Below the pieces are notes generated by a model that did no database searches, was not told the origin of the DNA, and worked only from the letters and a program-made list of their open reading frames with translations. Shown one piece after another: positions 27,501 through 35,656 of a DNA stretch of 64,000 nt. Numbering within the stretch: position 1 is the first letter of the stretch; the number at the start of each line of letters is the position of its first letter. Source of the stretch: Polyangiaceae bacterium (GTDB taxonomy: Bacteria > Myxococcota_A > Polyangia > Polyangiales > Polyangiaceae). Both the position numbers and the translations under genes were made by a program. The stretch lies in assembly GCA_025936115.1 (NCBI GenBank), contig JAICTZ010000011.1, positions 1 to 64,000 on the forward strand. Direction: 5' to 3'.

Positions 27501-30500
27501 TTCGCGCTGCATACGCACCTATGCCCAGGACGCGCTCGCCGCGCCCATTACGGGAACGGATGCCGACGCACTATGCCTCGACGGTCAACGCCTCAAACAG
27601 ACTGGCACGCTCGAGTATCACACCGCTGTTGACACCTTCGCGCTCGTGAAGGGGATCGATAGTGACCCGAGCACGCCCGAGCCCGAATCCTTCGTCGCTT
27701 ATACCAAAGACGGCCGGATCATAGAGTTCGGTGCAACCGATGACTCGCGCCTAATGCTCGACTCTTCGACCGTGCGAAGCTGGGCCGTGGACCGCATTTC
27801 CGACCGGGCCGGCAACTTCATGACTATCAATTACCGGAATACGCTCTCCGCTGACCTGTCCACAGGTGAGGCCGGCACCGCCGAACTGCTCCCAGACACG
27901 ATTGAATACAGCGGACATGGCAGTTCTCACGGCGACCGAGAACTCACCTTCGTCTATGACGATGGCGGGCGCGGCGACGTGGTCAGAGGCGCTCGCCCCG
28001 GCGGCGGCAGGCTGGCGTTGACCCATCTCGTCAAGAGCATAGACGTTCGGGCGCAGGGGGCACTACTCCGCCGGTACACGCCGACGTACGGTTCCAGCTC
28101 TGGCCTCACGAGCATGACCTCGTTACAAGAGTGCGCTGGCCCAACGGCGGCTATATGTAAGCCGGCGACCTCATTCGAATACATCGATGATGGGGGCGGC
28201 TTCAATGACCCCATCGACCTCGGCGACAATCCCATCGATATCCCTGTGAACGGACCCGTGCCCCCAGACATCGTGCCGTACGGCACGACAACCAAGGATC
28301 CCTCTGGCCGGGATAGACTGACGGTCGCGGTCGTTCAAAGTAGCGCCCAGCTCACGACGCCAATCCCAGCGGGCGTCGATGTTGGCGTCAGCATGATCCC
28401 ATACGCGGGCCCAATCCTTGCAATTGGCATCGATGTCATCAATTGGCTAGGAAGCAGCGAAGACGTAAGCTACCTCTATCGGGATTATAGCTTCGTTCCC
28501 GGACCGGGGTATCCGCGCGCCGTGGAGACCTGGCCGTGCGTCGGTGAAGCCAGCCCAAGGCGCCACGTAATCGTCGATAGCTCTTACGGTTACGAGGGCC
28601 TTTACGACCAATGTCCAACCTCGTGGCTCTTCCTGCGAGTAACACCTCCCGAATGGTTCATCGACATCGATGGCGACGGCATCCAAGACAAGGTCTTTTG
28701 TCGCCCCGACGCACCGAACGAAATCGACTACGCGTTGGCCGGCAGCTCCCGCACCGTTCCCATCAATGCCACGCACGCTCAACGGACTGGCGAAACCCAG
28801 GCTTTTGGGACGGTCTGCAATCTCTCCCCGCCGTTCTCCACAGCTTTTGACGTCAACGGTGATGGCACGACCGATCTAGTCGCGTACGACCAGACCCTGG
28901 GCTGGGCGGCTCTCACGCTGGATTCGGATGGACCGCATTGGCACCCCGAATGGTTCAGTGGAGTGGATATCGAAGCTAATTCCAAGTACGGGGTTTACGT
29001 TCTAGACGCCAATGGGGACGGCTTGAAGGACATCCTTGCTTTGCCCGCGCACGTGGGAGGCGCACTTGCCAATTTTCCCCTGCTCGCCTTGAACACCGGC
29101 CATGGCTTTCGTGAACAGCTCATTAGTGCAGCCGACGGCGTTGGTCGGCAGCCGACATTGCCAACGTACGTCGTGGACGTTGATCATGACGGCAAAGACG
29201 AGCTTCTCGTCTCGACATCTACGGAAGCAAAGCCTTGGCAGGCTTGGAAAGTAGTCAACAACGAGCTGATCGGGGAAGATATTCCTAGCCTTGTTGCTGG
29301 CCCAGGCGTCGTCGGGGATTTCAATGGCGACGGCAGCCTCGACGTGTTCTCACGCTCCCTGAGTCCGGCCTTCTCGGGCGATACGTTGCCCGGGTTGAGC
29401 GTCCGAAGTGACCTCATCGCTGGGATCAACATGGCTACTCCCAAACATCGGAATCATTTCCTGTTGCACTACGGCAAAGGGACGCAAAATAGGCTTCTCC
29501 AGGCGGTTACGGACGGAGTCGGTAAACGCATAGATGTTACCTACGCTGCTCCTGGTACGTCCGACGTGTTAGGAAACGACACTTTGCAGTTTCCTTTGAT
29601 TGCCGGTGACTCGTGTCACTGGCCGACGCGCTGCCTTTCCCGAGTTGACCAGCCGCTCGTGAGCTCGTACGCCGCGAGTCACTATTTGGATCAGGCGCAT
29701 ACGGCCAAGGTGACGGACGGCCAAATGGTCTACAACTACGGAAACCCCCGCGGCGACGCCGCTGGCTACGGCTGGCTCGGATTCGAGCAGCGCACCATCA
29801 CCGAGCTTGACCCCAACCTGCAAGTCGTCAAGACGACAACGCTCGACTACGAACGTGCTCCCACTCGGGATCCCGACGTCTCGTCCGTACCGTACGAGCA
29901 TGTAACGACGGGTCTCCTCCTCAGCTCCAAGGAACAATATGCTCAGGTAGACTCTCAGCTCACAGGCTCGAATGAAACCCTCATCGTGACGACGACTAAC
30001 ACCTGGGACGTTGAAACATCGAGCGCTGGCCAGCCGTTTGCATTTCTGAGCGCGCGCTCGACGGTAACTTCCAACCGCAGCGGGAGCGTCGTCACTGACC
30101 TATTCGAGCGCAACGAGAGTTTCAGTCCGGACGAGTATGGAAATGTCGTCTCCGCGACTGAGACCAGCGGCGACTATCCCGAGGCGCCACTATTCGGCTC
30201 CCAAACCAGCAGCCAGATGACTCGCGTCTACGACCACTCTCAGACGAATCTGGACGCCTGGCTGGTCGGTCTCGTGCAAGACGATTTCGTGACGAGTACC
30301 CCGCGCTGCACGGATAGTGACGGGTGTGCCGGGCATGCACAGACGCGTCATCTTTCTTACGAATATTATCCGGGCACCGACCTCACTCACGTAATCACCC
30401 GAGAAAAGGACAGTGGAATCGTCGCTCTCGAGAGGCGTACGACGCTTACCCGCGACGATTTCGGAAATGTGACGGATGCAAGGGACGAAGATCTCGTGAA

Positions 30501-33500
30501 CAACGTGCGGGAGCACGGGACTGTTTACGATGATCGTGGCATGTTCCCAATCAATGAAATCGAGATCGGCGAAGGTAAGCAGCTTAGTTGGCAGGTCCGT
30601 TACGACGACCGTTTCGGTCAGGTAGTTGCTGTTGTGGACCCAAACGGCATTGACCAAACGTTTTCATACGATGAGTTCGGTATGCAGCGCATTCAGCTTG
30701 GGCCAGCGGGCCACGAACAGATTGACTACTATCCGGACGATCTCCACTCGACGTCTAATGGCGTCTCCATTCCGGCGGTCTACTCTGTTCGCGTCGAAAA
30801 GATTGGCGGCGACGTCTCCACAATCGAGTATGATAATTTTGGCAAAGCGCTTCGTACGTCGACGACTGGATTTAGCAACGAGACGGTATTTCAGGAGATG
30901 ACATACGACGAACGACAGCGACTAGCTCAGGAGTGGCGACCACATTTGGACGGAGATGCCAGCCAGTCGTACGTGTCGTACCAGTACGACAATATGGACA
31001 GACGTGTACTTGAGACTTATCCTAACGGTTTGAGCATCGAGCATCAATTCGCTAGTATTTCTTCGTTGGATGCCGCCACGCTGGAGGACTTCTTCACCGA
31101 TGCGACATTCTTCCGCTCCTTGGGATACGGGTGGAACATACAGGGAGCAGTTGGACCGATCTTCATCGAGAAGTCCATTGATAGGCAGAATTTGCACGTG
31201 ACGGGTGCCGTCATCGATCGTGACGGTCGGACGACAGCTGTGCGCGATTCGAGTGGCCTTTGGGCAGAGTATCTTTATGGAGCATTCGGCCAGTTGGACG
31301 AAGTCGGGGCTGTGGAGAACGTCGTTTCGTTCCAGCATGACGCATACGGCCGTCTTCTTCAGACGGACGACTATGCTCGCGGCGGGCCAGAAAATGTGGA
31401 CTACGACGCACTGGACGAACCTGTCGAAGCGGACAACGCGGCACACAGCCGGCACGTCTTTTATGACGACTTCGGTCGCCTAAAGCGCATCGAAGAGGAC
31501 GATAGCACCGCGGCAACATACACGTATGACGGAACGGGTCCGAACGAGTTGGGCCGACTGGTCGAGACGACGAGTTCTACGGGCCAGCGAACGACGTACG
31601 GGTACGAGCCATCATTCGGCGCTGCCAATCGAGGTTTGCTCAATCGTGTCACGCGTTATCTAACGGGGTTTCATACGGGTGACACTGAGCGGGCGCTCGA
31701 GACGCACTACCAGTTTGATTCCTACTCGCGCTTGAATCGAGTCGACTACCCAGAGGTCTCTGCGAACGAGCGGCTTTCGGTGCAGTATACGTTCGACAAT
31801 TACGGGCACATGACCTCCGCTTTCAATGCTGAAAATCCCGGTGAGGTCTATTGGCAATTCGTCGATGCGGACGAGGGCTATCGTGTCAAGCGCGAACGAG
31901 TCGGCTCGGCAAACTGCGAAGGTGGAGGAACGGCCGGTGTGGTCACTGAATACGGCTATGATGCTTCCACCGGACAGCAGACGTCCATTCAGTCCCACTG
32001 TGGTGCCGCGGCGGTTCAATTGCTTTCCTACGGGTATGATCCGGAGGGCAAACTAACCTCTCGCGGTGACGAGATTGCCGCCGTGAGCGAAGACTTCGGT
32101 TACGATGACGGGGATCATTTGCATACGGTCAACGGAGTGGACACGTATGACTACTATGGAAACCCACCCGGAGAACTGCAGGCGCAGCTTGGTATAGGTA
32201 CATATGTTTATGATTTGAAGTGGCTGAGGACAGCCGGTTCCTACTCCTTCGAGCATGATGCCGTCGGCAACATTAGTTCGAGGAGCGGTCCGGCCGTTCC
32301 AGGCGAGCGCGAAGACATCCAGTACACGCAGTTCGATCTGCCACGTACCATCACCGACGGAAATGTGGTGGAAACTGCGTTCGGGTACGACAGCGACAAC
32401 GCGCGTGTCGTCAAGGAAAACAGCGTTGGTAAAACGACCTTCTACGCGGGTGACCTCTACCAACGAACGGAGGACAGCGGGTCAACGCTTCATAGGCATA
32501 TGATTTTTGTCGGCGGCAGAGCGGTTGCGCAAGTAACACAGGCCGACAGCGGTGCGCGTACCGTACGGTCGCTCCACCAAGACCTGCTCGGTTCCACTCA
32601 GGCGGTGACCGGTGCGGACGGCACGCGCGAGAGCACCTTCAGCTACACTCCCTTCGGTCGCGCGACGGTCGACGGCACCGGAAGTGATGTCATTTACCAA
32701 TTCACGGGCCAGGAAAACGACGAAGACCTCGGCCTTACCAATATGCACGGCCGCATGTACGATCCAATCGTTGGGCAGTTCCTGTCAGCGGATCCTAGTA
32801 TGGCGGGTGTGCACGGTGCACTAAGTAGGTACGCGTACGTCGACTCTTCGCCGCTCAACTACACCGATCCTAGCGGCTTCAACAAGTGCGCACTCGGGAT
32901 TTCCTGCCAGGGCTATGCGGTGGGTGTAACGACCGCCATTGCCGCTGCCCCGGCAATTGCCGGAGCGGTGCTCGCCTGGAACCCCGCGCAGGGGGGTGCT
33001 GTCGCAGCCCAAGCGACCCAAGCCGCCGTCGGCGGCGGGGATGCTGTGGCAAGTGGAGGTGGCTTAGGAAACACGTTGGGGAACGTAGCGTCTACGGGAG
33101 GATTCAATTTCGGCAGTGGAGCCGTTGATCTCGTTTGGCACGGAATCAATCAGAATCTGCCCGTGACCAGGAGCTCCGGAGCCGTGACCAGCAGAGGCTC
33201 CGCCACCGCTGGAGGCGGGGTTGCCTCGCCCACGCACACGGCGCCGGTTGATTTCGCGCACACGGTGCCAGAAAGGGTGCAAGAGGGGGCAACCCAGACC
33301 GTCAGCCAAGTGGTCGATCATCGCGGCGCACAGTGCGGCATTCCCGGTGCTCCCGGGTGCGGCTCTCGGTCGTTCGGCTCGTCACCGATGGACAAGCTGA
33401 TCCCTGAGTTCCTGGACCGAACCAGCCCGGATGCGACGCTTCAGGGGATGACGGTGCGAGAGTCGATCACCGCCCTATCCGCTCCCGAACATGCGGCCCA

Positions 33501-33825
33501 CATTATCCGTATGCCTGGAGGAGGCTACCGGCTCGGTCCGACGATGACTTCGGGGGCAGATTGGGGCACGGTGGACGTTCCGGGGCCAGAGCTGGCGAAA
33601 GGTGAGCAGTACGTGGGTTTGATGCATACGCATCCCAACCCGCCGACAGCCCCGCTCGCGCAGTCACAGATGGATCTCACGGCGGCGAACAATTGGGCAA
33701 ACGCGCGGGGGAGCAATTTCGCCACGTCGTACGTCATAGGTCCGAGTGGCAAGGGGCCTTACCTCGGCGTGATCGAGTTCCGACCGAAGCCAAGTCCAGG
33801 CATGCTCAACACGCTTTTGCCGTGA
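24529..33825 (+). CDS. Giant SpvB/RHS lipoprotein with C-terminal JAMM-like domain (putative polymorphic toxin)
   Basis: This 3098-residue protein begins with a lipoprotein signal (lipobox Cys24 in WLAC). Two LamG-like jelly-roll domains follow at about 57-275 and 340-560, then a Cys-rich region at about 568-905 with repeated CxxDxDCxxG-type loops. An SpvB-like domain starts near 930 (SVSDRGSAIYAIPIELPPG). VCBS/FG-GAP repeats with DxNGDG motifs lie at about 1375-1640. RHS/YD repeats run to an RHS core ending GRMYDPIVGQFLSADP and YTDPSG near 2780. After a Gly/Ala-rich spacer, the last 130 residues contain HTHP (3033-3036) with Ser3046, Asp3049 and Glu3026, like JAMM/JAB metallopeptidases. This is the plan of Tc-toxin B/C cocoons carrying a cargo. 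The start has a good GAGAGGA ribosome site. Base composition falls after about 26.3 kb. Confidence 0.88.
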   Translation: MTGVKFGFRAVAVCVLAAGSWLACSTADHPEIAESSVTVTRQALDPGWTPGSLSPVAWYVAASSNVTLDAAGISEWRDISGHQNHVAQANDYGKPHLNTTGWASSQPTVTFDGSDFLHLDIWSATPAGTNTPLAVLAVIRPSVTADAEVVGWWDPNGGGTAWAGIKMADGRALPDLGRTFSLSYTAAYSGVHDLGTGPHVVAWRYLPASQTIKLTVDGATSPPSNTLAPIGPLPQLPLLIGAGSLLPTRLYHGDISELVIVASSLDDNDIQNFTDYARLQWNGLPTQGSTDPCVDASGNATPSTVRCDDNNDATYGDHCSNRICAGTVPPPGNPTELSATAWYHAGAPEVAMRDNGVETWFDRTTHHVDVTNGFYFSRPTLAPDGWSTGKPTLGFAGHHMLLRDAWTGNPDGADADFTVLAVLQPTAAQSAGVSAWGSQVGGGRIACDLKTSGGATSLDLFRIDISNVTQDFTGSTDLGTSKHVVAWRYSPGRMQLSIDGTNVPNPGMTAIGPVNPETFLIGEDSVFTNTLLNANIAELAVIPRSINDAELARYASYAQAEWGGLTLCAPNCTAGCGGDGCGGTCDCNTPCTTSAECSVGLECVSGVCVAPGGGGPGSRCTTDTDCSVGLHCASGECGGLGAVCSATCAPGLSCSGGTCVACTASCDGKIPGQDNGCGVKCQGDVGADGCSVNSDCRSGLVCVQERCVQPDCDNSPALYGCGYPGAPCGDHCTTNPLCQTTDDCPQGLVCGVDNGWRYGLALGNVCEDARCPALDCGTIHSTCGLCDCTPSCDGKTCGDADLSNGCNGRCKAVCETGQSGCQLDTDCQPGDICLSGTCRPGKCSHPDLAPPDCGGPGAVCGTCPAKPVIACSNRECGADPTSGASCGSCGFGQFCSNAGHCAGLDHTPVISVVDANGASRPIVPLASPPAASVGTIAGSFSVSDRGSAIYAIPIELPPGRGVEPAIALRYSSSTGNGPLGLGWSIEGLSMISRCIRTYAQDALAAPITGTDADALCLDGQRLKQTGTLEYHTAVDTFALVKGIDSDPSTPEPESFVAYTKDGRIIEFGATDDSRLMLDSSTVRSWAVDRISDRAGNFMTINYRNTLSADLSTGEAGTAELLPDTIEYSGHGSSHGDRELTFVYDDGGRGDVVRGARPGGGRLALTHLVKSIDVRAQGALLRRYTPTYGSSSGLTSMTSLQECAGPTAAICKPATSFEYIDDGGGFNDPIDLGDNPIDIPVNGPVPPDIVPYGTTTKDPSGRDRLTVAVVQSSAQLTTPIPAGVDVGVSMIPYAGPILAIGIDVINWLGSSEDVSYLYRDYSFVPGPGYPRAVETWPCVGEASPRRHVIVDSSYGYEGLYDQCPTSWLFLRVTPPEWFIDIDGDGIQDKVFCRPDAPNEIDYALAGSSRTVPINATHAQRTGETQAFGTVCNLSPPFSTAFDVNGDGTTDLVAYDQTLGWAALTLDSDGPHWHPEWFSGVDIEANSKYGVYVLDANGDGLKDILALPAHVGGALANFPLLALNTGHGFREQLISAADGVGRQPTLPTYVVDVDHDGKDELLVSTSTEAKPWQAWKVVNNELIGEDIPSLVAGPGVVGDFNGDGSLDVFSRSLSPAFSGDTLPGLSVRSDLIAGINMATPKHRNHFLLHYGKGTQNRLLQAVTDGVGKRIDVTYAAPGTSDVLGNDTLQFPLIAGDSCHWPTRCLSRVDQPLVSSYAASHYLDQAHTAKVTDGQMVYNYGNPRGDAAGYGWLGFEQRTITELDPNLQVVKTTTLDYERAPTRDPDVSSVPYEHVTTGLLLSSKEQYAQVDSQLTGSNETLIVTTTNTWDVETSSAGQPFAFLSARSTVTSNRSGSVVTDLFERNESFSPDEYGNVVSATETSGDYPEAPLFGSQTSSQMTRVYDHSQTNLDAWLVGLVQDDFVTSTPRCTDSDGCAGHAQTRHLSYEYYPGTDLTHVITREKDSGIVALERRTTLTRDDFGNVTDARDEDLVNNVREHGTVYDDRGMFPINEIEIGEGKQLSWQVRYDDRFGQVVAVVDPNGIDQTFSYDEFGMQRIQLGPAGHEQIDYYPDDLHSTSNGVSIPAVYSVRVEKIGGDVSTIEYDNFGKALRTSTTGFSNETVFQEMTYDERQRLAQEWRPHLDGDASQSYVSYQYDNMDRRVLETYPNGLSIEHQFASISSLDAATLEDFFTDATFFRSLGYGWNIQGAVGPIFIEKSIDRQNLHVTGAVIDRDGRTTAVRDSSGLWAEYLYGAFGQLDEVGAVENVVSFQHDAYGRLLQTDDYARGGPENVDYDALDEPVEADNAAHSRHVFYDDFGRLKRIEEDDSTAATYTYDGTGPNELGRLVETTSSTGQRTTYGYEPSFGAANRGLLNRVTRYLTGFHTGDTERALETHYQFDSYSRLNRVDYPEVSANERLSVQYTFDNYGHMTSAFNAENPGEVYWQFVDADEGYRVKRERVGSANCEGGGTAGVVTEYGYDASTGQQTSIQSHCGAAAVQLLSYGYDPEGKLTSRGDEIAAVSEDFGYDDGDHLHTVNGVDTYDYYGNPPGELQAQLGIGTYVYDLKWLRTAGSYSFEHDAVGNISSRSGPAVPGEREDIQYTQFDLPRTITDGNVVETAFGYDSDNARVVKENSVGKTTFYAGDLYQRTEDSGSTLHRHMIFVGGRAVAQVTQADSGARTVRSLHQDLLGSTQAVTGADGTRESTFSYTPFGRATVDGTGSDVIYQFTGQENDEDLGLTNMHGRMYDPIVGQFLSADPSMAGVHGALSRYAYVDSSPLNYTDPSGFNKCALGISCQGYAVGVTTAIAAAPAIAGAVLAWNPAQGGAVAAQATQAAVGGGDAVASGGGLGNTLGNVASTGGFNFGSGAVDLVWHGINQNLPVTRSSGAVTSRGSATAGGGVASPTHTAPVDFAHTVPERVQEGATQTVSQVVDHRGAQCGIPGAPGCGSRSFGSSPMDKLIPEFLDRTSPDATLQGMTVRESITALSAPEHAAHIIRMPGGGYRLGPTMTSGADWGTVDVPGPELAKGEQYVGLMHTHPNPPTAPLAQSQMDLTAANNWANARGSNFATSYVIGPSGKGPYLGVIEFRPKPSPGMLNTLLP

Positions 33826-33829
33826 CGCG

Positions 33830-34573
33830 ATGACTACGCTCAGAGTCGTACTCGTCGTGATGCTTGCTGAAGCGTGCGGCCACTCGGCCACGAGAACTCC
33901 GGCGCGAGCGGGTCAAGCGTCTGAGCAGGAGCCGCCGCGCACGTGCGATCATCTCTCGCCAGCGATGTCTCGGCTTACTGATCCTGATCCAGGTGCTGCG
34001 CGTGAGGAAGCGCGGGTAAGCTCGACGCTGTTTTCGCACGTGCCGTGGTCGAAACCAGAGGCGCCCGCAGAGGAACTCTTCATGGTGATGGTGAAGGAAG
34101 ATCCTCGGTGGCCGCAGGAGGCGGTGTACATCCTGCAGACACCTCCTCGTACGGAGCCGCGCGAGTACCGGGTGGTGCACGTGAAGGCAAAAGAGAGCGT
34201 AACGTTTCGAGTTGAGGCTGCCGAGGCAGAGACGTCAGAGGCGCCTCTCGATCCCGAGCTGGCTCACGCACTTGAAGGATCCTGGGGCACCATGGCGCTG
34301 CGTGCGCGTTGGCCTGACCGAAGCGGTAACCTTGCACGCATGAAATGGGCCGGACGCTATTACGTCTTCGACTATCGCGGTGACAACATCTACGGGCAGG
34401 GCGACACCGTTGCTCCGTCGGCGGGCACGTGCTCGGCAGCGCTGGTTAGCCTCGGCGAGCTGCTCATCAGATTCGCCGACGAGCGAGACGAGACAAAGCG
34501 TCGAGCGATCCGTGAGGAGCTTCTGCGTCAGAGCCGAGCGCTTTCCGCGCGGCTGGAGGTGCGGACGCCATGA
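33830..34573 (+). CDS. Predicted lipoprotein, candidate immunity/accessory protein 1
   Basis: This 247-residue protein has a short hydrophobic leader ending in LAEAC, a possible lipobox, so it is probably anchored in the envelope. The rest is a charged alpha/beta region without a fold I recognise. It starts four bases after the stop of the giant RHS gene and overlaps the next gene by an ATGA. In polymorphic toxin loci, the gene just after the toxin tip often encodes immunity, which is the main reason for this guess. An accessory role in display or release of the toxin is equally possible. Confidence 0.55.
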   Translation: MTTLRVVLVVMLAEACGHSATRTPARAGQASEQEPPRTCDHLSPAMSRLTDPDPGAAREEARVSSTLFSHVPWSKPEAPAEELFMVMVKEDPRWPQEAVYILQTPPRTEPREYRVVHVKAKESVTFRVEAAEAETSEAPLDPELAHALEGSWGTMALRARWPDRSGNLARMKWAGRYYVFDYRGDNIYGQGDTVAPSAGTCSAALVSLGELLIRFADERDETKRRAIREELLRQSRALSARLEVRTP

Positions 34574-35103
34574 ACCATGAGGTCGTGGTCGCGTTGCTGG
34601 CCTTCGTGTTTTGCACGGGGTCTTGCACGTCACGGCCGAGCCAATCGGTCACGCCGAGGACAGAGGAGTCGACGATGCCATCGGGAAAACCAGCAGCAGC
34701 GCCCGCGTCGACGTCGGCGGAGGCATCCGAAGATTGCGTGGCAACGCGGGTGCCGAGCCCGAGCACGCCTTCTGCGGCACTTCCTTTTTCAGCGATCATT
34801 CTGCACGCGGGGGATGTTGTGTGCTTGGTATCTGCCGCGAAAGACGTATGGACAGCAGCGCCGCGTGTCGCAGCACAGTCGCCGCATCTCGCGATCCGAA
34901 TGACGGCCGGTGGCGGCAGAACGATGATCCAAGCGCGCAACAGGACGCCGACTCGGGTGCATTACCGAGCCTCCATGCGGGTCCCAGGCAATCCGACCTG
35001 GCAGGAGACGAGCGTCGTGCCGGTGATGCCCGGATTATTTGGGCTCGAAGACTGGCCGCATCCGATCGAGGCCATAGCTGTGTTTGCCGTCCAGGCGGAT
35101 TGA
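34570..35103 (+). CDS. Predicted lipoprotein, candidate immunity/accessory protein 2
   Basis: This 177-residue protein has a hydrophobic N-terminus and a lipobox-like GSC at about residues 17-19, followed by a Pro/Ser/Ala-rich linker of about 50 residues and a beta-rich C-terminal part (FSAIILHAGDVVCLVSAAK, then IRMTAGGGRTMIQARN). I do not recognise a family. The ATG overlaps the preceding stop (ATGA at 34570-34573), so the two lipoproteins are translated together downstream of the RHS toxin. It ends 55 bases before a convergent LuxR gene. Confidence 0.55.
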   Translation: MNHEVVVALLAFVFCTGSCTSRPSQSVTPRTEESTMPSGKPAAAPASTSAEASEDCVATRVPSPSTPSAALPFSAIILHAGDVVCLVSAAKDVWTAAPRVAAQSPHLAIRMTAGGGRTMIQARNRTPTRVHYRASMRVPGNPTWQETSVVPVMPGLFGLEDWPHPIEAIAVFAVQAD

Positions 35104-35158
35104 GCATGGCGCGAGGCAACGGCTTTGCCGGAGCGTCCCGGCGGGGCGGTGAAGGGGT

Positions 35159-35638
35159 TCAGTGCGATTTGCCTCGACGAATCGGGTGCCTGATGCGCTT
35201 CCCGCCCGCCTTCCCCACTTCACCCCCGCTGTCCCCGCTCGACATCCCGCCCCCCCCCCCACCCGACAACAACAACACGAGCTCCGACCGCGATCGCACC
35301 CCCAGCTTCTGAAACACCGCGCTCACCTGGTTCGTCACCGTGCGCAACGAAGTGCCGCGGCTGACGGCGATTTCCTGATTGGAGCGGCCGGTGGCGAGCT
35401 CCGCGAGGATGCGCGTTTCGGCTTCACTCAGCGTCGCAAGGGCGGGGGCCGTGTTGTCGGCGAGGGCAATGAGGGCGAATTCCTCGGAACCGAGTGTGAA
35501 AAAGGTGACGTCGGAGGACGTGGGCGCGGGCGCGTGAGCAGCTGTCTCCTGGACGAGCGATACAGGGGCTTGGTCGGCGACGACTGGAGGCGGAGCAGTC
35601 TGGGCTTGTCGATCGCGCTTTCGAGGGTTCAGCCGCAT
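35159..35638 (-). CDS. LuxR-family helix-turn-helix regulator
   Basis: This 159-residue protein has a clear LuxR/GerE DNA-binding domain at about residues 68-125 (LSEAETRILAELATGRSNQEIA, then a recognition helix with SLRTVTNQVSAVFQKLG). A short N-terminal part has no named domain, and a Gly-rich stretch (about GGGGGG) leads to a basic tail. It follows the PATAN-MinD gene after a gap of 18 bases and is probably the last gene of the globin/PATAN operon. It may be an output regulator of that system. The C-terminal Gly run comes from a C-homopolymer near 35250 and could be variable. Confidence 0.85.
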   Translation of the reverse strand: MRLNPRKRDRQAQTAPPPVVADQAPVSLVQETAAHAPAPTSSDVTFFTLGSEEFALIALADNTAPALATLSEAETRILAELATGRSNQEIAVSRGTSLRTVTNQVSAVFQKLGVRSRSELVLLLSGGGGGGMSSGDSGGEVGKAGGKRIRHPIRRGKSH

Positions 35639-35656
35639 TGAGGGCTCCGCGATGGC

